Below are positions 1 through 6,898 of a stretch of 22,789 nucleotides of DNA, piece by piece. This DNA comes from ANME-2 cluster archaeon (GTDB taxonomy: Archaea; Halobacteriota; Methanosarcinia; Methanosarcinales; Methanocomedenaceae), in contig JAMJFQ010000021.1 in NCBI GenBank assembly GCA_023544605.1, forward strand, positions 1-22,789, read 5' to 3'. Below the pieces are notes generated by a model that was given only the letters and a program-made list of their open reading frames with translations, was not told where the DNA came from and did no database searches. The position numbers and the translations under genes were made by a program. Each line of letters opens with the position of its first letter. Positions within the stretch are counted from its first letter, which is position 1.

Positions 1-2
1 GG

Positions 3-224
3 CGCCGACTCGAAGGCGGTAACATCGTACAGGACAAGGACCAGGTCGGTGTACCCATTGATCGTAAGGTCAATATGGGCAAACCCATGTCTTCTGACGA
101 AGCATCCAAGAGAACCACCTTCTATAGAGTGGGCAATGTGGCATTCAGGGACGATGCAGAAGTTGTTGAATGGACACAGAGAATTTGGGAACTGAGGTCC
201 GTTTATGGGTACCAGCCCAAATAA
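3..224 (+). CDS. mcrG: Methyl-coenzyme M reductase gamma subunit, C-terminal part
   Basis: The window opens inside this gene; about 73 codons remain, read in frame 3 and ending in TAA at 222-224. The product is the gamma subunit of methyl-coenzyme M reductase, the nickel F430 enzyme that makes or activates methane in the cytoplasm. The visible tail ends in WELRSVYGYQPK, which matches the usual McrG C-terminus (RIHELR.MYGY-like). It lies 14 bp upstream of mcrA in the conserved order mcrG-mcrA, so the two are cotranscribed. The mcrB, mcrD and mcrC genes are expected to the left, outside the window. The 5' part is missing only because the window starts here. Confidence 0.93.
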   Translation, partial: RRLEGGNIVQDKDQVGVPIDRKVNMGKPMSSDEASKRTTFYRVGNVAFRDDAEVVEWTQRIWELRSVYGYQPK

Positions 225-238
225 TAGAGGTGATAAGA

Positions 239-1960
239 ATGGCAAATTTCCAAAATGAAGCAACTGCCAAGAAGGAATTCGTTAAGGCAATGGAAGTAAA
301 GTACGGTAAGGAATGGGGTTCCAACCAGCAGTCTGACGACATTCAGGCAACCACTGCAAAGTACCTGAGACTGGGTACAGCGCAGAACCCCAGGAAGATG
401 GAGATGGCTGCGGCTGGCGCAGCAATCACCAAGAAACGAGGCCTCCAGGCATATGATCCTATGCTCCACCTGGCTGGTATACCCCTGGGTCAGAGACAGT
501 TGACCCCATATACCCTCAGTGGAACAGATATCGTATGCGATGGCGACGATCTCCACTACGTCAACAATGCTGCCATGCAGCAGGAATGGGATGACATCAG
601 GAGAACCTGCGTTGTAGGTCTGGACCTGGCTCACGAGACTCTGGAAAAGAGACTCGGCAAAGAAGTCACACCTGAGACCATCAACTACTATCTGGAAGTA
701 CTGAACCACGCAATGCCTGGTGCAGCTATCGTCCAGGAACATATGGTTGAAACCCATCCCGCAATGGTAGATGACTGCTATGTGAAGGTATTCACTGGCG
801 ACGATGCCCTGAAGGACGAGTTGGATTCCCAGTTCGTAATTGACATCGACAAGATGTTCACCAAAGAGCATGCAGCCCAGATAAAGGCCTCCATAGGCAA
901 GTCTTCATTCCAGGCAGTGCATATCCCAACAGTGGTCTCAAGGACTGCTGATGGTGGTCAGACATCCAGATGGATGGCAATGCAGGTCGGTATGTCATTC
1001 ATCAGTGCATATCACATGTGCGCTGGTGAAGCAGCAGTCGCTGATCTGGCATTCACAGCCAAGCACGCTGGCCTGGTTGAGATGTCCGAGATGCTTCCTG
1101 CAAGGCGAGCAAGAGGACCCAACGAGCCTGGTGGTCTGTCCTTCGGTCATATGGCCGATATCGTCCAGACCTCAAGGAAGTTCAGAGATGATCCATGTAA
1201 GATCGCTCTGGAAACCTGTGCAGCAGCTTCAATGCTGTACGATCAGATCTGGCTCGGCGGTTACATGAGCGGTGGTGTCGGTTTCACAATGTATGCAACA
1301 GCCGCATACACCAACAACATCGTTGATGACGACCTCTATGCATCCACCGAATACGGATGGGATAAATACGGTGCCGGCATCGGTAAGAATGTTGCACCAA
1401 GCATTGATGTCATAAGGGACATCGGTACCTGGGGCACACTGTATGGTCTTGAACTGTACGAGAATTACCCGACAGCTCTGGAAGATCACTTCGGTGGTTC
1501 ACAGAGAGCTACTGTAGTTTCAGTTGCTTCTGCATCTGCAACCTCAATCGCAACTGGTAACTCCAATGCTGGTCTGTCAGCCTGGTATCTGTCCATGTAC
1601 CTGCACAAAGAGGCACACGGTAGACTCGGCTTCTTCGGATATGACCTGCAGGATCAGTGCGGTGCAACCAACGTGTTCTCTTATCAGTCCGATGAGGGTC
1701 TGCTTGGTGAACTCAGAGGAGCAAACTACCCCAACTACGCCATGAACGTAGGCCACCAGGGCGGTTATACAACCGTTATCACCGGTGCCTATACTGGTAG
1801 GGGAGATGCATTCTCAACCAACCCACTGGTCAAGACCTGCTTCGCCGATGACCTCATGAACTTCGACTTCGTCGAAGTCAGAGAGTGCTTCGGTAAAGGC
1901 GCAATGAGAGAATTCGACAGGTGCGCTGGTGAGCGAGCCTTCGTTATTCCAGCAAAATAA
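239..1960 (+). CDS. mcrA: Methyl-coenzyme M reductase alpha subunit
   Basis: Complete alpha subunit, 573 aa, close to the usual 550-570. I chose ATG 239 over an in-frame ATG at 170 because 170 lies inside mcrG, while 239 follows a clear GAGGTGAT ribosome site and begins MANFQNEATAKKEF as in other McrA. Catalytic landmarks are intact: the RLGFFGYDLQDQCGATN segment carries the glycine that is thiolated in known McrA (Gly467 here) and the cysteine that can be S-methylated (Cys474 here), followed by PNYAMNVGHQGGY. The central ARRARGPNEPGG and GGYMSGGVGFT segments are also canonical. The stretch MYATAAYTNNIVDDDLYAST differs from the QYATAAYTD..LD form of common methanogens and may point to an ANME-2-like lineage; that is my impression, not a tree. 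It is the last gene of the mcr operon and is followed by a strong terminator. Confidence 0.97.
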   Translation: MANFQNEATAKKEFVKAMEVKYGKEWGSNQQSDDIQATTAKYLRLGTAQNPRKMEMAAAGAAITKKRGLQAYDPMLHLAGIPLGQRQLTPYTLSGTDIVCDGDDLHYVNNAAMQQEWDDIRRTCVVGLDLAHETLEKRLGKEVTPETINYYLEVLNHAMPGAAIVQEHMVETHPAMVDDCYVKVFTGDDALKDELDSQFVIDIDKMFTKEHAAQIKASIGKSSFQAVHIPTVVSRTADGGQTSRWMAMQVGMSFISAYHMCAGEAAVADLAFTAKHAGLVEMSEMLPARRARGPNEPGGLSFGHMADIVQTSRKFRDDPCKIALETCAAASMLYDQIWLGGYMSGGVGFTMYATAAYTNNIVDDDLYASTEYGWDKYGAGIGKNVAPSIDVIRDIGTWGTLYGLELYENYPTALEDHFGGSQRATVVSVASASATSIATGNSNAGLSAWYLSMYLHKEAHGRLGFFGYDLQDQCGATNVFSYQSDEGLLGELRGANYPNYAMNVGHQGGYTTVITGAYTGRGDAFSTNPLVKTCFADDLMNFDFVEVRECFGKGAMREFDRCAGERAFVIPAK

Positions 1961-1977
1961 ATAGACAAAATTTCACT

Positions 1978-2020
1978 GTAGGTGTGGACTCCACACCTAC
2001 AACTTTTCCTTTTTTTGTTT
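1978..2020 (+). terminator. mcr operon terminator hairpin
   Basis: A perfect 10-bp stem, GTAGGTGTGG (1978-1987) and CCACACCTAC (1991-2000), with a 3-nt ACT loop, is followed by a T-rich tract (2004-2020). It starts 18 bp after the mcrA stop codon and fits transcription termination, or 3'-end protection, of the highly expressed mcr message. Confidence 0.85.
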
Positions 2021-2114
2021 CCACGTATTGAGTGGATAACAAGTTCCTTCAATTAAGTTAAAGTCCATTGGCTTAACAAAAACTATTCAAGCATCAGGGA
2101 CAATATTACCTTTC

Positions 2115-2675
2115 ATGAGCAGTGAGATTGTTATTGGTATATCAGGTGCGTCAGGGGTAATATACGGTATTAGGCTGCTGGAAGTGCTGAAAAATATGGA
2201 CGATATTGTTGTCCATCTGGTAATCTCTGAACCCGGCAAACAGGTTATTGGGATAGAGACTGAATATTCTGTAGCCGATATCGAAGCACTGGCTGACCAT
2301 GTATGGGGTGAGCGTGAATTCACGGCTCCTATTGCCAGCGGTTCACACAGGACTGGCGGTATGATTATAATGCCATGCAGTATGAAGACCCTTTCAGGTA
2401 TTGCAAATGGTTTTTCAGATACACTCATGGGACGTGCAGCTGATATCTGCCTGAAAGAGGACCGCCGGTTGATTCTTGTTCCCAGGGAAACACCGCTGAG
2501 CCTTATTGACCTTGAGAATATGGTTCGGGTGAAACGGGCCGGGGCTGCTGTGCTTCCTGCATGTCCGGGACTTTACCCAAAACCGCAGAATGTAGCTGAA
2601 ATGGTTGATTTTGTAGTGGGCAGGGTGCTTGACCTGTTGGGTATGGAGCATGGTTTGTATCGCAGATGGGAGTAG
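2115..2675 (+). CDS. ubiX: UbiX-family flavin prenyltransferase
   Basis: 186 aa, full length for UbiX/Pad1. The family joins dimethylallyl (mono)phosphate to FMN to make prenylated FMN, the cofactor of UbiD-type decarboxylases. Seen here are the N-terminal GISGASGVIYG flavin loop (residues 8-18), CSMKTL (88-93) and PRETPLS (123-129), followed by the typical C-terminal ACPGLYPKP. In archaea this cofactor is needed by the UbiD-like anhydromevalonate phosphate decarboxylase of the modified mevalonate pathway (established knowledge), which is the likeliest use in a methane archaeon. No ubiD partner is visible in the window. ATG 2115 lacks a clear ribosome site, so the message may be leaderless. 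The gene is separated from mcrA by the mcr terminator and lies 24 bp ahead of the next gene, with which it may be cotranscribed. Confidence 0.93.
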   Translation: MSSEIVIGISGASGVIYGIRLLEVLKNMDDIVVHLVISEPGKQVIGIETEYSVADIEALADHVWGEREFTAPIASGSHRTGGMIIMPCSMKTLSGIANGFSDTLMGRAADICLKEDRRLILVPRETPLSLIDLENMVRVKRAGAAVLPACPGLYPKPQNVAEMVDFVVGRVLDLLGMEHGLYRRWE

Positions 2676-2699
2676 GAAGTTAGTTAAGGCGGTCCTGTA

Positions 2700-3791
2700 A
2701 TGACAGTATATATGAATTTGAAAACTGCCACCCAATTTACGATCTGGATAACGGTTATCATAGTAATCAGTACGGTATTAATATCTGGTTGTATTGATGG
2801 GGGAAGCCTTCCCGATATTACCGGTGACCCTGTAGTTAAAAGAGCCCAACCTTACATCAGCCAAGTTGTTTTTGATGATATAAATTTGAGAAAAGAAGCT
2901 GCCAATATCGTAGGGAACTGTCCTTCAGGAGATAAGGAATGCCAGATAACTGAAATTTATCGATATGTTGTTGAAAATTATTCATATTACAGCGACCCGA
3001 GAAATCAGGAATTCATCCAGTCTCCATATGATACAATAGATGTGCAGGGAGGAGATTGTGAAGACCTGACAATATTACTCATGTCGCTGTTAGAGAATCT
3101 GGGAATTAAAACATATTTTGTTATAACTGATGACCATGCATATTGTCTGGCATATGATGTTGATACTGAGAATCTCATGCAGTATTTAGAAGAACCTCTT
3201 CTAATACAGGTTTCACAGGACATGAGTCAAAATGGAAATATGAAAGTGGTTATGGAAGGTGGCAAACTCTATATCGTAGAACAAAAAAAGCAGACTTTTA
3301 CGCTCAAACCCGGGTATTTATTTTATTATGGTGGGAACGGTTCCGGATTTTCGTCACCTATTGAGTATATGAACATTAAGTATGACATTTCTTCATCTCA
3401 GCCATTGACAACTTATATAGTTCCATCTAGGGAAGATTATGAACTGTTTTCCAGGAATAAGCCATTTGAATATTATCCATCATGTAAGAATCTGGATGTC
3501 GTATGGACGAGTGATTCATGTGATGGTCTTACGACGTATGGGGGCCTGGTTCTGAAGAATGATAACAAGAACGAGGCTATTGTTGACCTGGATTTGAGAT
3601 TTTATTTCTCTTATTCTCCTGTTGAACTTTTCAAGGACCAGCAGATATCCTATTATGAAATAGATGGTAAGAAATGCATTGTCCTTGATGCCACGGCCGG
3701 TAAATACGGCTATCCCGGATATGATGCAAATCTTGAAGGAGATAAAATTGCTTTAGACCCGTTAACGAAAGAATATTTATATCTCAAATAA
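2700..3791 (+). CDS. Lipoprotein with transglutaminase-like cysteine domain
   Basis: 363 aa. The N-terminus has a hydrophobic segment ending in a lipobox-like LISGC (Cys31), so the protein is probably exported and anchored to the outer face of the membrane. A transglutaminase-like core follows: EIYRYVVENYSYY, then GGDCEDLT with the likely catalytic Cys120, and DDHAYC with His146; the acidic residue of the triad would come from the following AYDVDTEN. The C-terminal half (about 180-363) has no family I recognise and contains several Tyr- and Asp-rich beta-like stretches. Such domains are usually cysteine peptidases or binding folds; the substrate cannot be told. A second ATG at 2712 (MNLKTATQF) is an equally possible start. 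The gene is 24 bp downstream of ubiX on the same strand, but the pairing has no obvious functional logic. Confidence 0.75.
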   Translation: MTVYMNLKTATQFTIWITVIIVISTVLISGCIDGGSLPDITGDPVVKRAQPYISQVVFDDINLRKEAANIVGNCPSGDKECQITEIYRYVVENYSYYSDPRNQEFIQSPYDTIDVQGGDCEDLTILLMSLLENLGIKTYFVITDDHAYCLAYDVDTENLMQYLEEPLLIQVSQDMSQNGNMKVVMEGGKLYIVEQKKQTFTLKPGYLFYYGGNGSGFSSPIEYMNIKYDISSSQPLTTYIVPSREDYELFSRNKPFEYYPSCKNLDVVWTSDSCDGLTTYGGLVLKNDNKNEAIVDLDLRFYFSYSPVELFKDQQISYYEIDGKKCIVLDATAGKYGYPGYDANLEGDKIALDPLTKEYLYLK

Positions 3792-3862
3792 TCTCTCAGG
3801 ACTTTTAAATTACTTTAATTGCTATTCAGTTGTATTGTTGTATTGAGCTGATACTTCAAAAA

Positions 3863-3870
3863 TTATAAGT
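3863..3870 (+). promoter_or_regulatory. Probable TATA box of the UPF0173 gene
   Basis: TTATAAGT, in an A/T-rich stretch, is centred about 27 bp before ATG 3894. At the usual archaeal spacing of about 25 bp, transcription would begin within a few bases of the start codon. With no ribosome site in front of the ATG, this points to a leaderless or nearly leaderless message. Confidence 0.5.
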
Positions 3871-3893
3871 AATATATTCAATTATTCTCAGGT

Positions 3894-4532
3894 ATGAATG
3901 TAAGATACCTGGGGCATTCGGCTTTTATAATCGAGGACTTACTTATAGACCCGTATTTAAGTGGTAATCCTAAATGCATGACGGCACCTGAGGACATTGA
4001 ATGCAGTATTATCTGCCTGACCCATGACCACGACGATCATGTGGGAGATGCCATTGAGATCGGGAAGAGCAACAATGCTGTGATTGTAGCGATATATGAC
4101 CTTGCTAAGGATGTTTCTTCTAAAGGGGCAAGGACTGAAGGAATGAACATCGGCGGCACGATAACGATTGGAGACTGGGATATCAAGATGGTGGAAGCAC
4201 TTCATTCTTCAAACAGGGGTCATCCTGCAGGATTCATCCTGAAGCACAGGAAGTTCAACACGACCATATACCATGCCGGGGATACGGCGCTGTTCAGTGA
4301 TATGAGATTGATAGGGGATGAGGGGATTGATATCGCCCTGTTGCCCATTGGGGACCGATATACAATGGGCATAAAAGATGCACTTCGTGCGGTTGATTTG
4401 ATAAGACCTGAACGTGTGATTCCAATGCATTATGGCACAACCCCTGCAATATCGGTCAATCCTGAAGATTTCATGCAGGATTGCCCTGTTGAAGTCGAGA
4501 TACTCAAACCGGGAGAAGAAAAGGAGTTTTAG
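3894..4532 (+). CDS. UPF0173-type metal-dependent hydrolase (metallo-beta-lactamase fold)
   Basis: 212 aa, the normal size of this family. The signature LTHDHDDHVGD gives the H-x-H-x-D-H metal site (His44, His46, Asp48, His49). Further metal ligands are visible in YHAGDTALFSD near residue 125 and PMHYGTTP near residue 178. The start MNVRYLGHSAFIIE is typical of the group. It is a cytoplasmic enzyme of unknown natural substrate, widespread in bacteria and archaea. It appears to be transcribed alone: a TATA box precedes it by 102 bp of spacer, and the next gene (tRNA-Asp) is convergent. Confidence 0.92.
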   Translation: MNVRYLGHSAFIIEDLLIDPYLSGNPKCMTAPEDIECSIICLTHDHDDHVGDAIEIGKSNNAVIVAIYDLAKDVSSKGARTEGMNIGGTITIGDWDIKMVEALHSSNRGHPAGFILKHRKFNTTIYHAGDTALFSDMRLIGDEGIDIALLPIGDRYTMGIKDALRAVDLIRPERVIPMHYGTTPAISVNPEDFMQDCPVEVEILKPGEEKEF

Positions 4533-4559
4533 TTTATCTTGGAGAAATAATAGAAAAAA

Positions 4560-4632
4560 CGCCCGGACCGGGATTCGAACCCGGGTCGAAGCCTCGACAG
4601 GGCTTCATGATAGTCCCCTACACTATCCGGAC
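4560..4632 (-). tRNA. tRNA-Asp (anticodon GTC)
   Basis: Read on the minus strand, a full cloverleaf forms. The 7-bp acceptor GTCCGGA pairs with TCCGGGC (one G-T pair), the discriminator base is G (4560), and no CCA is encoded. The D arm is GTGTAGGGGACTATCAT. The anticodon stem AAGCC/GGCTT closes the loop CTGTCGA, giving anticodon GTC. The T arm is CCGGG-TTCGAAT-CCCGG. There is no intron. A run of six T (minus strand, 4553-4558) directly after the 3' end fits termination. A TATA-like CTTAAATG lies upstream on the minus strand (about 4690-4697), somewhat far from the mature 5' end. Confidence 0.95.
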
Positions 4633-4750
4633 GCTGTGAAATTCGTGTAACCACACGATGTTTCGGGTACTTCTGAATGCGATTCATTACATTTAAGCCT
4701 TACGTTGAGCACCTGATATCAGGTCACAGATACCTTCATACCAGTGCAGG

Positions 4751-4811
4751 CAAGAAAATCGCCCTTTCGGTCGGATTAACTTGAGTACATAATCTTATAG
4801 ATTATATACAA
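4751..4811 (+). repeat. 61-bp two-hairpin intergenic repeat, copy 1 (tandem)
   Basis: First unit of a head-to-tail pair with an exact 61-bp period. It begins CAAGAAAATC and contains GGATTAACTTGAGTACA followed by a palindromic arm, GTACATAATCT-TAT-AGATTATATAC. It differs from copy 2 at four positions, all in the first hairpin. It is the most diverged of the five in that hairpin (CGCCCTTTCGG instead of CTCCCTTCGG). Confidence 0.93.
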
Positions 4812-4872
4812 CAAGAAAATCCTCCCTTCAGTCGGATTAACTTGAGTACATAATCTTATAGATTATATACAA
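4812..4872 (+). repeat. 61-bp two-hairpin intergenic repeat, copy 2 (tandem)
   Basis: Second unit of the tandem pair, directly abutting copy 1 and ending in TATATACAA before an A-rich run. The first hairpin has CCCTTCAG in place of CCCTTCGG. The second palindrome uses AATCT/AGATT arms where the other three loci use AAAGT/ACTTT-type arms, so both sides of the stem changed together. The pair sits between tRNA-Asp (minus) and the HTH_10 gene (plus). Confidence 0.93.
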
Positions 4873-4888
4873 CAAAAAAAGAAAGACA

Positions 4889-4919
4889 TATATCGGGAAA
4901 AATACACATAACCGATATA
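4889..4919. promoter_or_regulatory. Inverted repeat upstream of the HTH_10 gene, possible operator
   Basis: TATATCGG (4889-4896) and CCGATATA (4912-4919) are perfect 8-bp inverted arms separated by 15 bp. A third TATCGG lies at 4943-4948, next to the ribosome site. The position, 38-69 bp before ATG 4958, fits an operator of the downstream DNA-binding protein. Binding is inferred only. Confidence 0.35.
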
Positions 4920-4957
4920 CTTTTACTAAAGGAATAAATTGTATCGGGTGGAGATGT

Positions 4958-5590
4958 ATGAGAGAAACCGTACTGAGAATAACAATGCCAGATAACTGGG
5001 TGAAAGACGTCAGCAAGAAATATTCGGCTAATATAAAGTTCATAGAATGCATGCCGTACGGTGAATCAGGGGGGAGGGGCCTTATTGAGATAGAGGGTGA
5101 CGAGGATGTTATTCATTCCATCACGGCCGATATCAAAGCTCATCCAGATGTTAAGAAAGTTGATATTTCTGGATATAAGAGTGGTGGTGTGTACGGCTCT
5201 GTTGTGACCAACAAATGTTCTGCATGCAGGGCTTTAGCCACTTCGGATTGTTTCTTGATATCAGCACACTGTCTTGGAGATGGCAGAGTAGAGTGGAGAT
5301 TGATAACTGGCGGTGAAGGTTCCCTCCAACATTTGAGAAAATGTCTTGAGGAACGCGGATGTGAAGTGGAACTTGAAAACTCAAGTGTATTGACCAAAAA
5401 AAATATCCTTACTTCACGACAGGAAGAGATCGTACGCATAGCACTTACAAAGGGTTATTATGATTATCCCAAGAAGACAACGATCAAAGAACTTGCCACG
5501 ATGTTTAACGCTTCTCCTTCTACTATAGGTGAGATCGTCCAGAGGGGCGAGAAGAAAATTATGAAGGAACATTTTCAAATCAGGATATGA
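4958..5590 (+). CDS. HTH_10 (bacterio-opsin activator-type) transcriptional regulator
   Basis: 210 aa. The C-terminal part (about 150-205) is a clear HTH_10 domain: LTSRQEEIVRIALTKGYYDY, then TIKELATMFNASPSTIGEIVQRGEKKIM, the helix-turn-helix of Bat-type archaeal regulators. Residues 1-75 look like a small alpha/beta ligand-binding domain. Between them, Cys87, Cys90, Cys98 and Cys105 form a compact cluster (CSAC, then DC, then HC) that could bind metal or sense redox state; this is inference. ATG 4958 follows the ribosome site GGTGGAGAT. An inverted repeat in the upstream region could be its own operator. It is likely monocistronic, with a 7-bp stem hairpin just after the stop codon. Signal and target genes are unknown. 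Confidence 0.85.
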   Translation: MRETVLRITMPDNWVKDVSKKYSANIKFIECMPYGESGGRGLIEIEGDEDVIHSITADIKAHPDVKKVDISGYKSGGVYGSVVTNKCSACRALATSDCFLISAHCLGDGRVEWRLITGGEGSLQHLRKCLEERGCEVELENSSVLTKKNILTSRQEEIVRIALTKGYYDYPKKTTIKELATMFNASPSTIGEIVQRGEKKIMKEHFQIRI

Positions 5591-5599
5591 ATGTTATTC

Positions 5600-5620
5600 C
5601 AGTTCTACACAGGAGAACTG
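5600..5620 (+). terminator. Hairpin after the HTH_10 gene
   Basis: CAGTTCT and AGAACTG form a perfect 7-bp stem with a 7-nt loop, 10 bp after the stop codon. The following sequence is A/T-rich but lacks a clean T-run, so termination is only probable. Confidence 0.45.
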
Positions 5621-5766
5621 AATAGTAAATTTACCTTTTCATATCCCCCTTTGCTTACCTATGGAAAAAATAGATATACTCCATACATAAATTATTAAAA
5701 AAATATGGTCTTGGCAGTGTTAGCTTATATGGTATATCAACATTATGGATGGCAGGGTACAACAAA

Positions 5767-6498
5767 ATGAGTTCATTATATTGGATTATTGCTGCCACAT
5801 TGTTTGTCAGTTTGATATCATTAATAGGGATTTTTACCTTATCGCTCAGTGCGAGGTCACTGAAGAAGATACTGCTGGTGTTAGTGGGATTCTCAGCCGG
5901 CACCCTTATGGGTGGGGCCTTCTTGCATCTGGTTCCAGAATCACTGGAGTTTTCCTCTCCCGACACCATATTCAGCATCTTGATACTTGGTTTTATAGTG
6001 TTCTTCCTGCTGGAAAAGATCCTGTGGCGACATTGCCACAAGGATCATTGCGAAATACATTCCTTTGCTTTTTTAAACCTGTTCGGGGATGCGGTTCATA
6101 ATTTTATTGACGGGCTCATCCTGGCTGCGGCGTTCCTCACCAATATCCAGTTGGGTATAGCCACCACGCTGGCAGTGGCGGCCCATGAGATTCCTCAGGA
6201 GATAGGGGACTTCGGGGTACTGGTATATGGCGGTTTTGGGAAAAAAAAGGCACTGGTCCTGAATCTTGTGACAGCACTGACCGCACTGCTGGGAGGAGTA
6301 TTTGGATATTACCTGTCCTCATATATGGATAATACAATGATATTCCTCCTGCCATTTGCGGCTGGAGGATTCCTGTATATTGCAGCAGTGGACCTTTTAC
6401 CTGAGTTACATAAGGAGACAGATAAGTGGAAGACTACGTTCTCCTTTGGTTCATTTATTGCCGGTATAGTGCTTATGTGGGCATTGAAATTTATTTAA
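5767..6498 (+). CDS. ZIP-family divalent metal transporter
   Basis: 243 aa, membrane protein with about eight hydrophobic segments. The ZIP hallmarks are HNFIDG in TM4 (His111 to Asp115) and HEIPQEIGD in TM5 (from His140), which together form the intramembrane metal site. A His/Cys loop (RHCHKDHCEIH) precedes TM4 and may bind zinc before transport. Such proteins move Zn2+, Fe2+ or Mn2+ into the cytoplasm; the specificity cannot be read from the sequence. I chose ATG 5767 (MSSLYWIIAATLF) because family members start close to the first membrane segment; ATG 5749 is an alternative, and neither has a good ribosome site. It is followed by a 700-bp gene-free region. Confidence 0.9.
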   Translation: MSSLYWIIAATLFVSLISLIGIFTLSLSARSLKKILLVLVGFSAGTLMGGAFLHLVPESLEFSSPDTIFSILILGFIVFFLLEKILWRHCHKDHCEIHSFAFLNLFGDAVHNFIDGLILAAAFLTNIQLGIATTLAVAAHEIPQEIGDFGVLVYGGFGKKKALVLNLVTALTALLGGVFGYYLSSYMDNTMIFLLPFAAGGFLYIAAVDLLPELHKETDKWKTTFSFGSFIAGIVLMWALKFI

Positions 6499-6582
6499 TA
6501 AGGGTACATTCATCTATACATCAAACCCACCGCTGAAACGTTGCCACTTTGCCACTTTGCCCGTAAACAGTCCCAAAACATC

Positions 6583-6822
6583 TAACAAAAGCCCCGGATA
6601 TATGCGGGGAAAAAAAAATATCCGTAATTGAAGGATTGTATTAAACAGAGTCATTTTGAATAAATCAGCCATAATGCTGTAATTTATTGAAAATTTTCTC
6701 AAGGAGCCCAATATATACAAGAAGACGGGTTGGGGGGTGGGAGTGTTAAAGTAACCAACCCGAGTGGTAAGGAGGAGTCCCCTTTTTGGTGAGTATCTCA
6801 CTGTTTTTCTCCCCCTATTCAC
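6583..6822 (+). repeat. Duplicated ~240-bp intergenic unit, copy A (no insertion)
   Basis: This unit aligns in order with 6899-7198. Landmarks are TAACA..CCCCGGATATATGCGGGG (6583-6609; 22 of 27 positions match the other copy), TCATT 42 bp after the end of CGGGG, and a GGGAGT block at 6739, 88 bp further on. The unit ends in a hairpin, GGTGAG-TAT-CTCACT (6788-6802), followed by a T-rich tract. The region from 6499 to 6582 contains only a short TTGCCACTT tandem (about 6540-6561) and no recognisable gene. The minus-strand reading frame across this unit resembles no protein I know. Confidence 0.6.
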
Positions 6823-6898
6823 AATCCCATTTCTTACCTTATCATCTATTTGTTGACTTTCTATTGAAGAAATTCAAGATAATATCTCCAATATCCTG

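Noticed and set aside
203..871. Long minus-strand frame opposite mcrA (222 codons)
   Set aside because: It lies entirely antisense to the well-supported mcrG/mcrA; it is a shadow frame produced by mcrA codon bias.
4711..4724. Perfect 14-bp palindrome ACCTGATATCAGGT between tRNA-Asp and the repeats
   Set aside because: A 14-bp perfect palindrome is expected about once by chance in a window of this size, and it is not repeated elsewhere here.
4751..4872. Two 61-bp direct repeats as a miniature CRISPR array
   Set aside because: The units abut with no unique spacer, are themselves 61 bp with internal palindromes, and no cas gene is present; the other copies are scattered and in both orientations.
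6540..6561. Short TTGCCACTT tandem repeat after the ZIP gene
   Set aside because: Only about two and a half units of 9 bp; not long enough to suggest anything beyond simple slippage.
6514..6822. Minus-strand open frame of 102 codons in the gene-free region
   Set aside because: Its codons run through the duplicated unit and the reading is not kept in the second copy (diverged with indels and the 61-bp insertion). There is no ribosome site and no recognisable protein.
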